Source: Glandiceps talaboti
Lineage: Eukaryota; Hemichordata; Enteropneusta; Spengelidae
Reading direction: 5' to 3'
DNA length: 64,000 nucleotides
NCBI RefSeq assembly: GCF_964340395.1
Contig: NC_135551.1
Span: 27,199,380 to 27,263,379, forward strand
Numbering within the stretch: the stretch's first letter is position 1; every line of letters starts with the position of its first letter. The notes under the pieces were generated by a model. That model did no database searches. It was not told the DNA's origin and saw only the letters and a list, made by a program, of their open reading frames with translations. The position numbers and the translations under genes are program-made. Shown here piece after piece: positions 14,901 to 26,224 of this stretch.

Positions 14901-15059
14901 CAACCCCGACAGCTACACTTCGATGAAATATACACAAATATTGCTCTAGTCGTAATATCTTACAAATATATCATTCAATTACAATTATACTGAAATCAGT
15001 ATAATTGTAGTTAGATTAAACATATATAATGTGTGTGAGTGTGTGAGTGCATGTGTGTT

Positions 15060-15090
<31 letters not shown>

Positions 15091-15091
15091 T

Positions 15092-15128
<37 letters not shown>

Positions 15129-18100
15129 TAGTCAATAAAAATCAGTCAATCATTCTGACTTCCACACATGGTAACCAATCATAAGATAGACACAACCATG
15201 CACAAAGCAAGGTGTACAGCTAAAATGATAATACAAAGAATGTAATATTAGGTACTGCTATGTCACTTAATGACATCACAAGACTATGTCGTATTAAGTC
15301 AAGTTCTTTTTGTTGACATTTTACTTGCATCAAACTTTGAGAACTACTGTATCAAAGAAAAAGAACGAAATATGGTAACATTTTATTAGTTACATGTACA
15401 CTCATTCATTAATTATACCATTATTGTGGTAGACATCCCTAAGTAAAACGACTTCTTGGAAAGTCAAGACAAAGAAGATTCTACCTACTTAAGAAATTAA
15501 ACAAAACAACACTCTAATATGTCTTTTCTCTTAACTTCTAAAAGTTCTATACTGCAACCTTCCAGAAAATTCTCTAATCTTTTGCTTTAACCAGGTTTTG
15601 TGTAAAATACAATTATGCTAACATATTGTTATTTTCAAGTATATTTCTTTCATCTGGTTAGAAAAGCCTGTTGACTTTTATCCACATAACATCTTGTGTC
15701 TCTGACATTGAAATAACACTTCCTCCCCCTTCCCCTTCCCCTCCACCCTCCCCCTCCCGGCAACCTTACCCAACCAAACATAGAAAGATATCAAGAACAT
15801 CGTATTACAAAAATATACATGTAAGCTGTATAGTATTTCAGTATGTACAATGGTACGGTAGTACTCATCTCAGAAACATAACAGAAGATATTTACATTGA
15901 CAACAATATGTTTATAATTGTTAGCCCACATTAAAACTGTCATCAGCATGATTGTATTTTCCCCATAAAAATAACATTTTCATTATTTTTCTCCATAAAA
16001 TTAGTATTATATACATGTAGTTCTGCTAGTTTGATAAAAAAAAGGGTGAAAATCAAGAAAAGTTCAAGATGTGAAACCCTTTTCCACTGACTTTCTGATC
16101 TATTATGCATGCATAAAATACAGACATGTGAAATTTATTTTGAAATAACTGAATATTAAAGTAATAACACTAACAAACTTCAGACTTATCCCATGTACTT
16201 ATACTTTAAATAACAAAGCATACTAACAGCGAAAAGCATGTTATGCAATGTATGGCATAAGTTGCTATGCAAGTATTAAATTAAACTGTGAACTACGTTC
16301 TAATTTTTGTGGAATCTTGTTCAAGATCTTTACACACAAATTTTCAAATGTTTTCATTTATGAATGTACAAGAATGTGAAAGACTGAGTAACAAAAGTGT
16401 AGTTATAAATGGTAATTACTACTCACAGGGTCAAAACATTTCATCATCAGTGGTAAACCACAGCAAAGATTTGGGGAATCACTTCCAGGAAATGTTTTGA
16501 CTCTGTGGGTAGTAATTTTCATTAGTAACTATGAACCCAAAGTCCATGAACATTCAGTCTTGCAAGTTTAGTTATACTGTATGGTGCCAAGATCACTACG
16601 AACTCTCATGATGAAATATAAAGTGAAGGCAAAATTATTTATGTAGTATATGCATGTATTAGTGCCAGTCTAACATAGAATGGTTCACAAATCATGACAA
16701 ATTTACATTGCAGTTTCACATAGCATCATATATTAGTCTGATTGCATGGATGTATAAAGAGCTGTCATTTGCATATAACAAAAATCTTATTTTGCAACTA
16801 ACCAGCACAATACTGTCATTACAGCATCTTCAGAGACATCACTAGAGAAGACTTGGGTGGCATCGTCAGCAAGACGGCCAAGATCACAGGAAGTAACGCC
16901 TCAAGAAATAGAGCATATTGACATTGAACACCGTAGGGAACAGAACAGATTAAAAGAAGAAGCTGCTACAGAAGCTTTGAGGGAAGCTTTTGTCACTGCA
17001 GTGAAATTAAGGACTACTAAACCCTCTGTCAGCAAAGAGGAGAGACGATCTAGTTCAGGTAACTGGAGTGGAACTGATAGTACCAGGAATTCCGTCACTT
17101 CAGATCAGCTACCGAGTGATGAGATTCTAACATCGGAATCAGCATCAGATTCAGCTGTATCCTTGGATTCGGAATCACGTCAGTCGCCAGATAAATTAAC
17201 ACATGAAAGATCTGATTCTGATAGCACTCTGAATAATGATACCTCAGATGTAACACCAACAGCCTCAAGTATCACGACTCCAACACGAGAAGTTCCCAAT
17301 GTCAAAGGTCATTCCACCAGGGCAGACACTGAAACATGGCTGCAAACGGTTGTCAAGGAAACTGCTAAGTTGAGACGTGAGCCAGAGTACAGGGAGCGTA
17401 AGGTAGTGATGACTGATGATGTCTCAATCTCGTCAATGACAAGTGTGACAGATAGTTGTACAGATACCCTGACAGGTAGTGCAATAGATACCATCACAAC
17501 TGGAAGTGTCACTGATGATACTTTGAAGGGCGATGTGTCAGATAGCCAAGCAGAAAGTGTCATAGATGATAATGTGTCAGATGTCCGAACTGATAGTGTA
17601 GCAGGCAGCATAGTGTCAGACACCCAAACAGACAGTGTGACAGATGGCAACTATGCATCAGATGCCCCAACAGACAGTGTTACAGACAGTAACATTTCAG
17701 ATATACCTACAAGCAGTGCATCGGAAGCAACCGACAGTGCAGCCAATGATGGTGCCAGTAGTGATGTTAGCAGCGTTGACCTGGAGTTTTACCTTGGAGC
17801 TCATGCCCCTCAAGTCCACCATGAGTCGGATTCATCAGCATATTCCGTGGATACTGATGGATACTTTACATCGATGAGACTAGACTGTGGAATTACAGAC
17901 TATAAAAAGACACAAGTCAGGACACAGAAAGGACCTCGTAGCAAGGTCATCACTACAGGTAGAAAGTCATCTAAACAACCCCCTCCACCACCTAAACGAA
18001 GTGACAGTGTCAAACGTAAACAGCATGATCAGCAAGCATTGTCATCATCGCTAACTTTATCTCCATCTCCACTACCATTATCATCTCCATCTCCATCACC

Positions 18101-21100
18101 AATTTTACGAACGCCATCTCCTCTGTCTGCTCTCAATGAACATGGTAAGTGCATGGCGAAGTTGCCCAGAGCAACTTTAGAACTTCCTTCATTTCTGTCA
18201 CTTTTCTAGCAGAAAGGTCTTTGACTTTTTATCTGTTTCGTAACTCTTCTGGTACTCTGCTTTGCTTCTTTGTTAAAGATGATCTTCCTTCTTCTTATCT
18301 CAGTGGAAGAGAGGGAGACTTGTATCATTGGTGTTACCATAAAGATTGAGATTGTCAATACATTCATTCGACCTATCACCCTATCACCCAAAAATTTGAA
18401 TCGGTTTAAAATCAATTTGAAATTGTTTCTCCTGTCCCCACATCATCCAATTTCTGTTAGAAAAAAATCATCATTCAAAAACACATCGTCCGTCAAATTT
18501 ATGTCAAAATTTTCATTATTCCAAAAACATGTTCATTTTCATTTTCATAAGTTAATTGTCAATCAGTATTATATCAAGACAGGTCATACAGTACCAGTAA
18601 TAAGTATGTCTTCTTTGTTTGATAAAGACAAATTTTAGGTCCACATAAACAAGAAACCACAGTCATTTAAACAATGAGTCCTAACATTATAACAAACATC
18701 TTTATTGGGTTTAGTATGTCCTTGATGTTAACTGCACAGCTCATCGGATACATTTCAGTCTATAGAATAATTAAACAGGAGATCACAAACTTGGCAAAAT
18801 ATTGCATTAGTCATCACAGAAGCATTTATCATGGAGCAGTTAAAGGTTTCATTTTCGTCAACTAGAATGGGGAGGGGAGGCGGCAACACAAAGGGATGCC
18901 AGCTACAATCAACAATAAGCATTGAAATCAACTGTAGTGTCTCCGTTTATGTAGAGCTGAAAATTGTCTACATCTGCAGAACAATAGCTATACTGTTATT
19001 GCTGGTGCTGTAACTTTCATTGAAGTGTGGACAGAAATTGTGATTTGTTTTCAGACCACTCCAAATTGTCTCCCACTTTACCATATATGGACATATATAT
19101 AAATTAATGTTTTGTTTGTAAAAAGGGTATTGTTAGAGTATTAAGAGAAGAGAAAGTACTTTGAATGAGGAATAGTTTACCTTGATGGAGTATAAATTTT
19201 GATTAGGACATAACGTTTGAATTTGTTGTGAGAACTGTACTCAGTTCAACACTAATGACAAGCCAGTTTGGACATAACTTTGGTCTGAATCACATGGCTG
19301 ACTTCAACAATATAATTTACTACTTGGCAACCACTTTGTGTTTGTGTGTGGTCACTTGATTGTTGTAAAATTTGGGGAGGATTATTTGACCCATGACATT
19401 AATGAATACACTTGATTGTTGTAAAATTTGGGGAGGATTATTTGACCCATGACATTAATGAATAGCAATAAATCACAAAGCCAATGATGTCGAGTGATTT
19501 TGGCAAAAGCTACATTCTAGTGTGAACTCCAACAAAGTAGCTATAGTCTCCATTCACTACTGTAAACTAGGTGTCAAGCTGTTAGTTTCTATTCTGTAGT
19601 TTTAGTATGTCAAGTTTAAATATTTTTGTAGTGAATTTTGTCAAATGTGATATGTGAGCATCAATCCTAATCCTGCCACAACCATTATCTTGTACATGGA
19701 CTGACCTAAAGAGGGTGTAAAATACAAAAAAAACTTGTTGACTTGTGGTGTTGTTTGTACTTTTAATATGATGCAAAGATTTCTGAGAAATTGCCAAGTT
19801 TGCACTTTATCTGCTGTAGTTAACTTTGAAAGAAATTACTGACGAAATTAACGGAAAGTATCTCTTAAATAGTTAGCACCCTAACCTTGCATTAAATTAA
19901 ATTAAAAGCAGTAATTATTATTCTATGATTAAGTTAGTCAGCATAAAAACTGACAGGTTTTGAAAGACAACTTGAAAAGACAAATCACTGGAAAAAGACA
20001 GGTCATAATTTCCAGGATTTGAAAAAGATATGTTCACTCAAAATTGTTTGTTTTGATCCAATTCTGTAAAATAAACAATAAGATGCTCATATATAAGTAC
20101 GCAAACTTGAATGATAGCAACAAAAACTGGATGTGCTCAACAAAATGAAACTCTACAAGATTTCTAAACACTCTGACAAGCTTTCACTCTGTTTACAGAG
20201 AATCTTCAGGTTAGAATTATATTTTGTAGTTACCCACCGATTTTGAGTTATTATTATAAAAAAGTTGACTCCAAATTTTCTTCTTCGTTTTTCAGCGGAA
20301 CGTGAACACAGGGTCAGATTTGCATCAACTTCATCAGAGGATGAGCTAGAAGCATTGGAGACACCGAAAGGTTCTCCTATGCACAGTGGATTGTATACAC
20401 TCTGTCATCTAGATTCCTCCATGGAGGGCTCAATCAGTGAAAAAGTCTTATCAACGTCAGGAAGCAGTGATGGTGATAAAGACAACAGTTTTCATACTGA
20501 AGATGAGGACAAAACTCCAAGAATTGAATTGTCGTCTGGGTCTGTTGCAAAGGGTGAAAGAAAAATGACAGAACAGCCAACTGTAACTGTTCAAAAGACT
20601 GAAACAACAACAGCAAAAAATTTGGTAAATGAGCAGACGACAGTTACAACAACTGAAGTTATTATGACAAGAGTAGAAAAAGAGCAACCTGTGTTACCTG
20701 TAAATACTGAAAAGGCAGAGGAACAGGAACCTGTAACCACACTGAGAAGTCAAACAGCAGAGGAATATAAACCAGCAATGCTAGAAACTGGACAAATAAA
20801 TGAAGCAGAACAGGAACCGGTGGCCATCATGGAAACTAAGATAATTGAGACAAGTGTAATAGAAAGCCCAGCTAGAATAATTTCAGAGGCCAAAGGACCA
20901 GAAAGTAGTAAAGCACATTTGACCTTTTTTGAAACTGATTTAGATTCAATACCAATGATCGATGATGGTGAAAGTGATGAAGATTCAATTCCTATGATTG
21001 ATGATGGCATAAGTGACGATGATGATGATGATGATGATTCCATTCCAGAAGTGACTGTTTTGAAAACTAAAGTCATTATGACACCCACTGCACAACCTGC

Positions 21101-23990
21101 ACCTGTCATAGTTGTTAGACCAGAAATGATGAAGACACCGACAGCAGCACATCCAGAAATGATGGTTGTAAGAACTACACCACCGTCTGAAGAACGTCAA
21201 ACAACAAGTGTTGTACAAAGAACTACTATCCCAACAGCACAACAACCAGAATTGACTGTCGTGAGAATGCCTGAAATGTCTGAAGAAAACCAAACAACGT
21301 TTGTTCAAAGAACTTCAGTAACAACTCCACAGCAACCGGAAGTGGTACCTGTTCAAAGTACGCCAAATACTGAACGTCGAAAAGCTGGTTTCAGATGGAC
21401 ACTTGCAACACCAACAGTCCAACAGTCTCCAAGACCAGTACTTAGGAGTCCACAAATATCTAGAAATCATCAAACATCAGTGCAGAGAAGTGTAGCACTG
21501 ACATCACAACAGCCAGAAACCACAGTCACAAGAACACCTCAGATATCTGAAGATCTCCAAAATACAACAAGTATTGTACAGAGAACCTCAGCATCTGCTG
21601 CACAACAACCTGAAGTGACAGTAGTACGGACAACACCAACTTCTGAAGAACGTCAAACAACTGCTCTTGTGCAGCAGACTGTAGTGCAAACAGCACAACA
21701 GCCTCAATTTGCAGCAGTTACAACAACACCAAATTCTGAAGAGCGTGTGCAGAGAACTACTGCAAAACCAGCTCAACAGCCAGAAACAAGTGTTGATGGA
21801 ATGCCACCAACTTCTCAAGAACATCAAGTAACAACTTTTGTACAGGAAAGTAAAACACCAAGAATCCAGCAACCACAAATTGCAGTCTCAAAGACTCAAC
21901 AAGCACCGCCTGAAAAACGTCAGACGGTACGGTTTGTGCAGACAACAAAAACACCAAATGGAGAAAAACCTAAAGTAATTGTTGTGAAGACTTCACCACC
22001 ATCTGAGAAAAAATCAAACAACATCCCAGAGAGTACGAAGACAACAACTGTGGAAAACCCTGGAGTGACTGTGGTTTCACCAAATTCTGAGCAATATGTA
22101 ACAAAACCAGGTGACTTGAAGGGTTCAAGAACTGAAAACAAGATTCAGAACGTCACACAATCTGCACAGAACAACATGAACTCACAAATGCCTTCACCAA
22201 AAACTTACAGTCGGGATAAACTCAAGTCAGCCAGAGCTGCTTTCTTTGGATTCCAGGGTGAGAATTCAACTGAGACTCCGCCACGGTCTACAATTAACAA
22301 AACAACTACCTCCATAAGTGATATGCGAACAACAAGACCACATCATCAAAATGGGTCTGGTATTAGTGCCTTGAAAAGTCCTGATGTTCCCCAAACTGGT
22401 CACTATGGCAACATCGCCAATCAGACATCACCGACAACTGTACCAGGTTCACCATGGATCAGGCATGATATGACATCACCATATTCATCACTGACAAGTC
22501 CTACTTATACAACAAACACAAATGAACAAAGTAATACTTTTAATACCTTTACTAGTCAGGGAAACAGTCTTTCTACTTCTGAGGTTTTAAGAAATGAACC
22601 TCCAACAAATAACTCTGATATCTATCCTGAAAGTTACAAAACCGCCAAGTTATCTTATTTCAGTAACATTTCCAAAACTGACAAAGAGGAAGAGAAACCT
22701 GACAGACCGCAAACATTGGATCTTACTTCAAATACAAATACTTGGCCGTACAGGAGAGGAAGTAACGCATCAAAGGTGAAAAGTACATCCCCTGCAGACT
22801 TATATGGAAGCTTACGAAGATCACAGACACCAGACCAACCCCAGAATATCACAAAAGTGATGTCTCCACCACAACCAACCAGTGAAACTAGTGCGTATGC
22901 TATTAGTAAACCAAATCAGAATCGTTCTCTAATGATGCCAAGATCTAGATACAGTAGTGATTCTGAAGACTCTATATATTTTATGCCAAGAAAATCACCA
23001 ATCAGAGGTACCTTGACTCGCGATTTATCCCAGCATGACGATCCTGTGATATACTCTGCATCATATAGCAGTTTTACTGATGATAACACAAATGCACAAC
23101 AATCACAGGACCAATCACGGTTCAGAAGCATGGGAACACAGGCTTCTCCAGACGCACCACAGACTGGTCGAGGAGCGTATGTTGATCTGAGTAGGGGCAA
23201 CGGTGCTTCACCCGGTGTTAAAGGAAAACCTGTGTCTATCTTGAAAGATCCAAAGAACAGTAGGTTTAATTCAAGTACCCCACCCACTAAAAAACCACAG
23301 TCTATTTTGAAAAAACCTGGCAATGGTAGAAGGAGCAGTGCACAGGAGCTTTTTGCAAAGATTCATGCATCAAAACGAAAGATGAACATTAAATCTGAAG
23401 ACCCAGCATCACTTAGAAGAGGACTTAACGACTCCAAATGGGGATCTGAAGAATCACTGAATTCAACTTGTTCAAGTAACACAACAACTAGAAGCATTAC
23501 GTTTTCAGACACTGCCTATATTGAACATACGCCCGTAAAAGTTAACGCAATCTCAGGAAAACCCCAGTCAACTATGGCTGACTTCAGAGCATTGTTAAGA
23601 GAACATTCTAGGCATAGTAACGCAACAGAGTCAGCTATGAGTGCTTTGTATATCAATACAAATGTCCCACGCCCCACAAGCACTGATTTGTCCCCAAGTG
23701 ATGGATCTACTCAGAGTAGCGCATCTGATATGTCTGATAGTTCACAGACTTCACCTAAGTTAGGTAAAATGGTCACAATACAAGAGTTACGTAGTGTTAT
23801 GCTTGCAGCTAAAGTCAAAACACCCAACAAAACAGGTAGACAAGATGCAACAGGCATGGGAGTACACCATGGAAACGGTGCTGCAAAGACACCTGATCCA
23901 CAGTTGTCACCCCGCCATCAACTTTTAGAAGCAATACGCTTGCAGAGTGAAGGAAACCAAACTAGATCCAAATCCGTGACAGACTTTTAA
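3925..23990 (+). CDS. NHS-like: NHS-family (Nance-Horan syndrome / Guk-holder) protein, 5' incomplete
   Basis: Four exons splice in frame: 3925-4190, 13906-14626, 16825-18144, 20296-23990 (stop TAA). They encode about 2000 residues of a serine/threonine-rich, mostly disordered protein. Recognition rests on family motifs: the N-terminal VSNLDTFSLKTEHF...TDRPSYVEGYYELA segment (vertebrate NHS has SNLDTESK...TRPPCVEELH), YSVDTDGYFTSMRLDCGI, polyproline PPPPPKR, and a C-terminal QELFAKIHASKRKMNIK with MADFRALLREHSR. NHS-family proteins are cytoplasmic and membrane-associated scaffolds that bind the WAVE/Abi machinery and control actin and cell morphology; fly Guk-holder acts at synapses. The WAVE-homology first exon with the start codon is missing, presumably upstream. 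Intron phases between the exons are 0, 1 and 1. The family call is firm; orthology to NHS rather than to NHSL1/2 is not resolvable here. Confidence 0.85.
5020..5371. mobile_element. Palindromic fold-back MITE, family B copy 1
   Basis: The left arm starts TTAAAGTGGCCACATGGATG and the right arm ends in its imperfect reverse complement (ATCCATAAAGCCAGTTTAA). The arms continue inward with ATTGGGTATTTATTTTGGA, AATCAATGTGAAACAACA and CCAAGTCTGTGTTTGTA, all mirrored. The copy at 54827-55176 has the same size and plan. There are no ORFs of interest. The element could form a long hairpin when transcribed in the NHS intron. Confidence 0.75.
6894..7265 (+). mobile_element. Dispersed MITE-like repeat, family A copy 2
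   Basis: Same family as 1160-1527 in the opposite orientation. The ends TAAGGCCTAATAAAAAA and TTTTTTTAGGGCTTA are imperfect inverted repeats, and the sub-terminal GGTTATG / CCAGAACCAAACAA blocks also mirror. The inner sequence carries ATAGGTGGGGTAGGTA and GATGTACAGCCATTA, shared with copy 1. Confidence 0.6.
7711..7917. mobile_element. Short MITE with TACTGTAAACCT ends
   Basis: Left end TACTGTAAACCTTGATATTT and right end AAATATCTCTAGGTTTACAGTA form a terminal inverted repeat (TACTGTAAACCT is perfect). The outermost TA can be the target duplication typical of Tc1/mariner-type elements. About 207 bp, non-coding. Confidence 0.6.
8637..8983. repeat. Compound (TATG)n / (TG)n microsatellite
   Basis: Long runs of TATG (about 8653-8728 and 8742-8783) with interruptions, followed by a long pure TG run (about 8931-8982). 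All ORFs of 80-160 codons here, on both strands, are products of the repeat (Met-Tyr-Val-Cys or Thr-His-Ile strings) and are not genes. Confidence 0.95.
9361..9672. repeat. 26-bp minisatellite, about 12 copies
   Basis: Twelve head-to-tail copies of a 26-bp unit whose core is CATGGCTGGAATTCATAA followed by ACTCTGAC. Most copies differ by 1-3 bases; one is 25 bp (CCTGCTGG variant). Each copy carries GAATTC and CATGG. It lies in the large NHS-like intron, far from any splice site. It has no spacers, so it is not a CRISPR. Confidence 0.9.
10111..10455. mobile_element. MITE with TTAA ends (AGGGATACT inverted repeats)
   Basis: ATTAAAGGGATACT at 10111-10124 is perfectly inverted as AGTATCCCTTTAAT at 10442-10455. 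The plan TTAA-AGGGATACT...AGTATCCCT-TTAA suggests a TTAA target duplication, as in piggyBac-type elements, although a TA duplication cannot be excluded. The interior is AT-rich and non-coding. Confidence 0.7.
12574..12912. mobile_element. MITE with TA + GGATGYGCC ends
   Basis: TAGGATGTGCC at 12574-12584 is inverted at 12902-12912 as GGCGCATCCTA. The terminal TA pair fits a Tc1/mariner-type target site. The interior contains AT-rich filler and short AAAATGG blocks and has no coding capacity. The inverted ends are short, so the call is moderate. Confidence 0.5.
13906..14626 (+). CDS. NHS-like: NHS-like exon b: proline-rich and basic region
   Basis: The acceptor is GTCTTCATAG. The exon reads PTARIPPPKQRGKHRSANAP, then FRRSLTLSDVKYLRRGKHRR with a strongly basic stretch, then a Ser/Thr-rich tail ending TPTATPG across the donor (CACCTG before GTAAGT), phase 1. 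Basic and proline-rich segments of this kind are expected scaffold or SH3-binding regions in the NHS family; binding is inferred, not shown. The exon end is duplicated downstream (see the repeat at 14583-15005). Confidence 0.8.
14583..15005 (+). repeat. Exon-end plus donor tandem repeat, 3 diverged copies of about 147 bp
   Basis: The unit starts inside the exon (GTCAGTCAAACCAGTCTG...ACTACTCCAACAGCTACACC), crosses the donor and includes about 100 bp of intron ending AAATCAACACAGTGTGTGC. Copy 2 begins near 14729 and copy 3 near 14878, with matching exon-like (CTACTCCTCCAGCTACACC; CAACCCCGACAGCTACAC) and intron-like blocks. The donor GT is lost in copies 2 and 3. This looks like an old event of the same type as the arrays in EIF2S3 and MBTPS2. 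Confidence 0.75.
14627..16824. other. NHS-like intron, 2.2 kb
   Basis: Apart from decayed copies of the preceding exon end (to about 15005), it holds a TG microsatellite (about 15060-15126) and a C/T-rich tract of CCCCTTCC type (about 15720-15762). No coding exon is seen. Confidence 0.7.
16825..18144 (+). CDS. NHS-like: NHS-like exon c: Ser/Thr/Asp repeats and YSVDTDGYFTSM motif
   Basis: Enters in phase 1 (G|CA) after TCATTACAG and ends AATGAACATG before GTAAGT, phase 1. The first part has a charged, probably helical stretch (IEHIDIEHRREQNRLKEEAA). The middle is a diverged 14-17-residue repeat of the SDxxTDSVTD type (about 17440-17760). The last part carries the NHS-family motif YSVDTDGYFTSMRLDCGI (about 17841-17895), a PPPPPKRSDSVKR block and a Ser/Pro-rich tail. 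The motif is the best single marker of the family in this gene. Confidence 0.85.
18145..20295. other. NHS-like intron, 2.15 kb
   Basis: No exon is supported. The only notable feature is a perfect 56-bp tandem duplication (19353-19464). ORFs read through from the donor at 18145 are not conserved-looking. Confidence 0.7.
19353..19464. repeat. Perfect 56-bp tandem duplication
   Basis: Two adjacent identical copies, each starting CACTTGATTGTTGTAAAATT and ending CATGACATTAATGAATA, sit in the NHS-like intron. Identity between copies points to a recent duplication. Neither end is near a splice site. Confidence 0.9.
20296..23990 (+). CDS. NHS-like: NHS-like exon d: large 3' coding exon with repeats and C-terminal family motifs
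   Basis: One 3.7-kb exon of 1230 codons, entered in phase 1 (G|CG GAA CGT). Order: acidic IPMIDD repeats with a run of eight Asp (about 20945-21045); a Thr/Gln-rich tandem repeat of roughly 35-40 residues (about 21100-22090; core VVRTTPxSEERQTT...VQRT...TAQQPE); a Ser/Pro-rich region with many SP/TP sites; SILKDPKN and SILKKPGN; QELFAKIHASKRKMNIK (about 23341-23397); MADFRALLREHSR (about 23574-23615). The C-terminal blocks are family-conserved in my reading, while the Thr/Gln repeat is probably lineage-specific. The exon ends SKSVTDF-stop. Confidence 0.85.
21100..22090 (+). repeat. Coding tandem repeat, about 105-120 bp unit, 8-9 diverged copies
   Basis: The protein consensus is roughly VVRTTPPSEERQTT, then VVQRTT, then TAQQPE, repeated head to tail inside the large NHS-like exon. 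Copies vary in length and have diverged at many positions while staying open, which suggests loose constraint on composition (Thr, Gln, Pro, Val) rather than on exact sequence. Confidence 0.8.
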
Positions 23991-25727
23991 GCCACAAAAT
24001 TACAACAACAAGGGAGACCAGACACTGAAGGCACAGGCAATATGTAGTCTACTTTGTCTTCCCATGAAGGGAGCTGTGAAAAGGTTATCAGTGGCTAATA
24101 GTGAAGGCAGTGACCATGGTTATACCAGTGAGTGATTTGTAGTGCCTTCACCAACACATGAGATAGAAAATCAACTACTATTTGAAACATACTTGGAACA
24201 TTCCAAAGCCATAAATGGGTGGAAGGCTGAACAGTGTGAGCTGTACCTTGAAGTGAAAAGTCTACCAGCAGGGACTGTACATCTTATCATCAACTCTACT
24301 GATAAGGTGCAGCAGATACAAGGAAACCAGGACAAAATCTTGATTTTATGATTTCCATTTGTTGTGAAACCCCACTCCATCCTTTGTGTACTCACCCTGA
24401 CTGTGTGTCTTGTGCGGTTGTTCTTACTTTATCTGCAAGCATAACCTCTGACCTCTGACTTTTGACCATTTCCCTAGTGTCACCATGTGTAATCCTATCA
24501 CCTTGTGTGCTCTTAATTTAAGTTATATATAATTATATTATACATTGTACCCAAAGTTTGTTGTTGTTGTTCTTGTTGTTGTTGTTGTTGTTGTTTTTGT
24601 TGTTGTACACTTTCCATTGACACACTGTGACAGTGTTCGTTGATCTTGAATTTGCTTTAACTAATAAAATCAACAGAAGTGTAGAAACTAAACTTGACTT
24701 CCAGATACTATTGTTCTCACATACCCCACAGAGGAAGACGTCATATGAAGTGGCAGCCAGGATAATATACTCTCCACTGAGTCTAAGGAAAGTGAGTTGT
24801 ACCATTACAGGTCTGTGCTAGGAGTAATTGTACAGTACATTACAACATGGTTATTGAATTATTGAAGTTAAGTTAAAATGTGTAGCAATCTTCACTTTAA
24901 AAGTTGGTGGAGCCGTTTCACAACTAGAAGTAGTAACCCAAGTCAAATGCAGAAATATACTGAAATTTTTATATGTCACTTAGTCTGTCACCCTGTTTGT
25001 CACCCAGTATGTCACACATGTGGAAAGCTTTGCCATCATTTTAGTTAGCTTGACATGTCTTTCAATATCTTGGGAGTGAGATCATATTGTGTTTGATAAT
25101 GGAAGTAGCCAGTCTACAGTTTTTAGTTAGTTTGTAGTCTCTAAGATGACAGAGACACCCACATATACCTCCATAACCCATGACCAAAGTAACTGTAGAA
25201 TCCAGTGTAGTTTTGTAGACTGCAAGTTGACAAAGACACCCATGTAAGTGATAACCATGGTGTTTGAGAACAGCAGTAGCTAATGTAGAAGTTTAGATTC
25301 TATGTTGACAGTAGCACCACCCATGTATACCTCCAACAACTAACAACCAAAGTATGATAAAGTTCCTGTCTTAGTCACAAAATCATCTGTTGAAGTACAA
25401 GTACGCCATTCACATCATTTTAGTTTGTGTTTTCAACCCAAATAGCTTTATTGTTTAATTAATATCACAACATCACAGTCTGGAAGCAATTTTATAGAAC
25501 AAGAGAATGAACCAATACCAAATAAACTACATGTATTGTATTTAGAGAGAAAAAATCAACAGTAAATGGGTATTTTTACAAGTGTAACATTATACATGTA
25601 TGTATGGATCAGTTGATGTAATTTGTATGTTACCTAACAGATCAACACCATATCTACACAAGTAAAATAATAGGTTGGACTTTCAAATGTAATTTAGAAA
25701 TTTTAAACTTATGTTTGTCTATATGTG

Positions 25728-26224
25728 TTAAAGGGGCATAGTCCAGACTTCTCTTTTTTTGTGGTTAGTGTAGTTTCATGTGAGAAACAACTTGTTCCAG
25801 AATGGAATATTCTAGTCACTGAAGAAGTGAACTGCTGAATGAGTGTTAGCTACAGGCAGAATTTTCAGTTGTCATCTATGAGAAATAATATGCAAATGAG
25901 TTGATGATGTCATACATTAGAGCAAAGAAATTATGTCATGAGACGTTTTATCTGAATGATAGACGAGATGTTAGAATAACTTGCATGAGTGCAAGTATGT
26001 GAAGATATGATATGAGAATACAGTTGTTACTTGTAGAATGAATGTTATCAAGTCATCACCACAAAGTGGGCTGTGGTTGTAGTAGGAAATGTAACCTGGC
26101 ACTAACACTCTTTCATATATTTCCTCAACTATTATAGTAAGTAGTGTACTGTACTATAAATTGAATTGATAAGAAATATGACTAACCCAGAACAATCTTT
26201 AAAGTTTGAACTATGTCCCTTTAA
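25728..26224. mobile_element. TTAA-flanked MITE, AGGGRCATAGT inverted ends
   Basis: TTAAAGGGGCATAGTCC at the left end is mirrored by GAACTATGTCCCTTTAA at the right (one mismatch in the first 13 bases). The flanking TTAA fits a piggyBac-like target duplication. About 497 bp, non-coding. The AGGG start resembles the 10111-10455 element but the interiors differ. Confidence 0.6.

Noticed and set aside
20434-22141. Several minus-strand ORFs opposite the large NHS-like exon
   Set aside because: Shadow frames of a repetitive coding exon; composition (Phe, Cys, Leu rich) mirrors the Thr/Gln codons on the plus strand.
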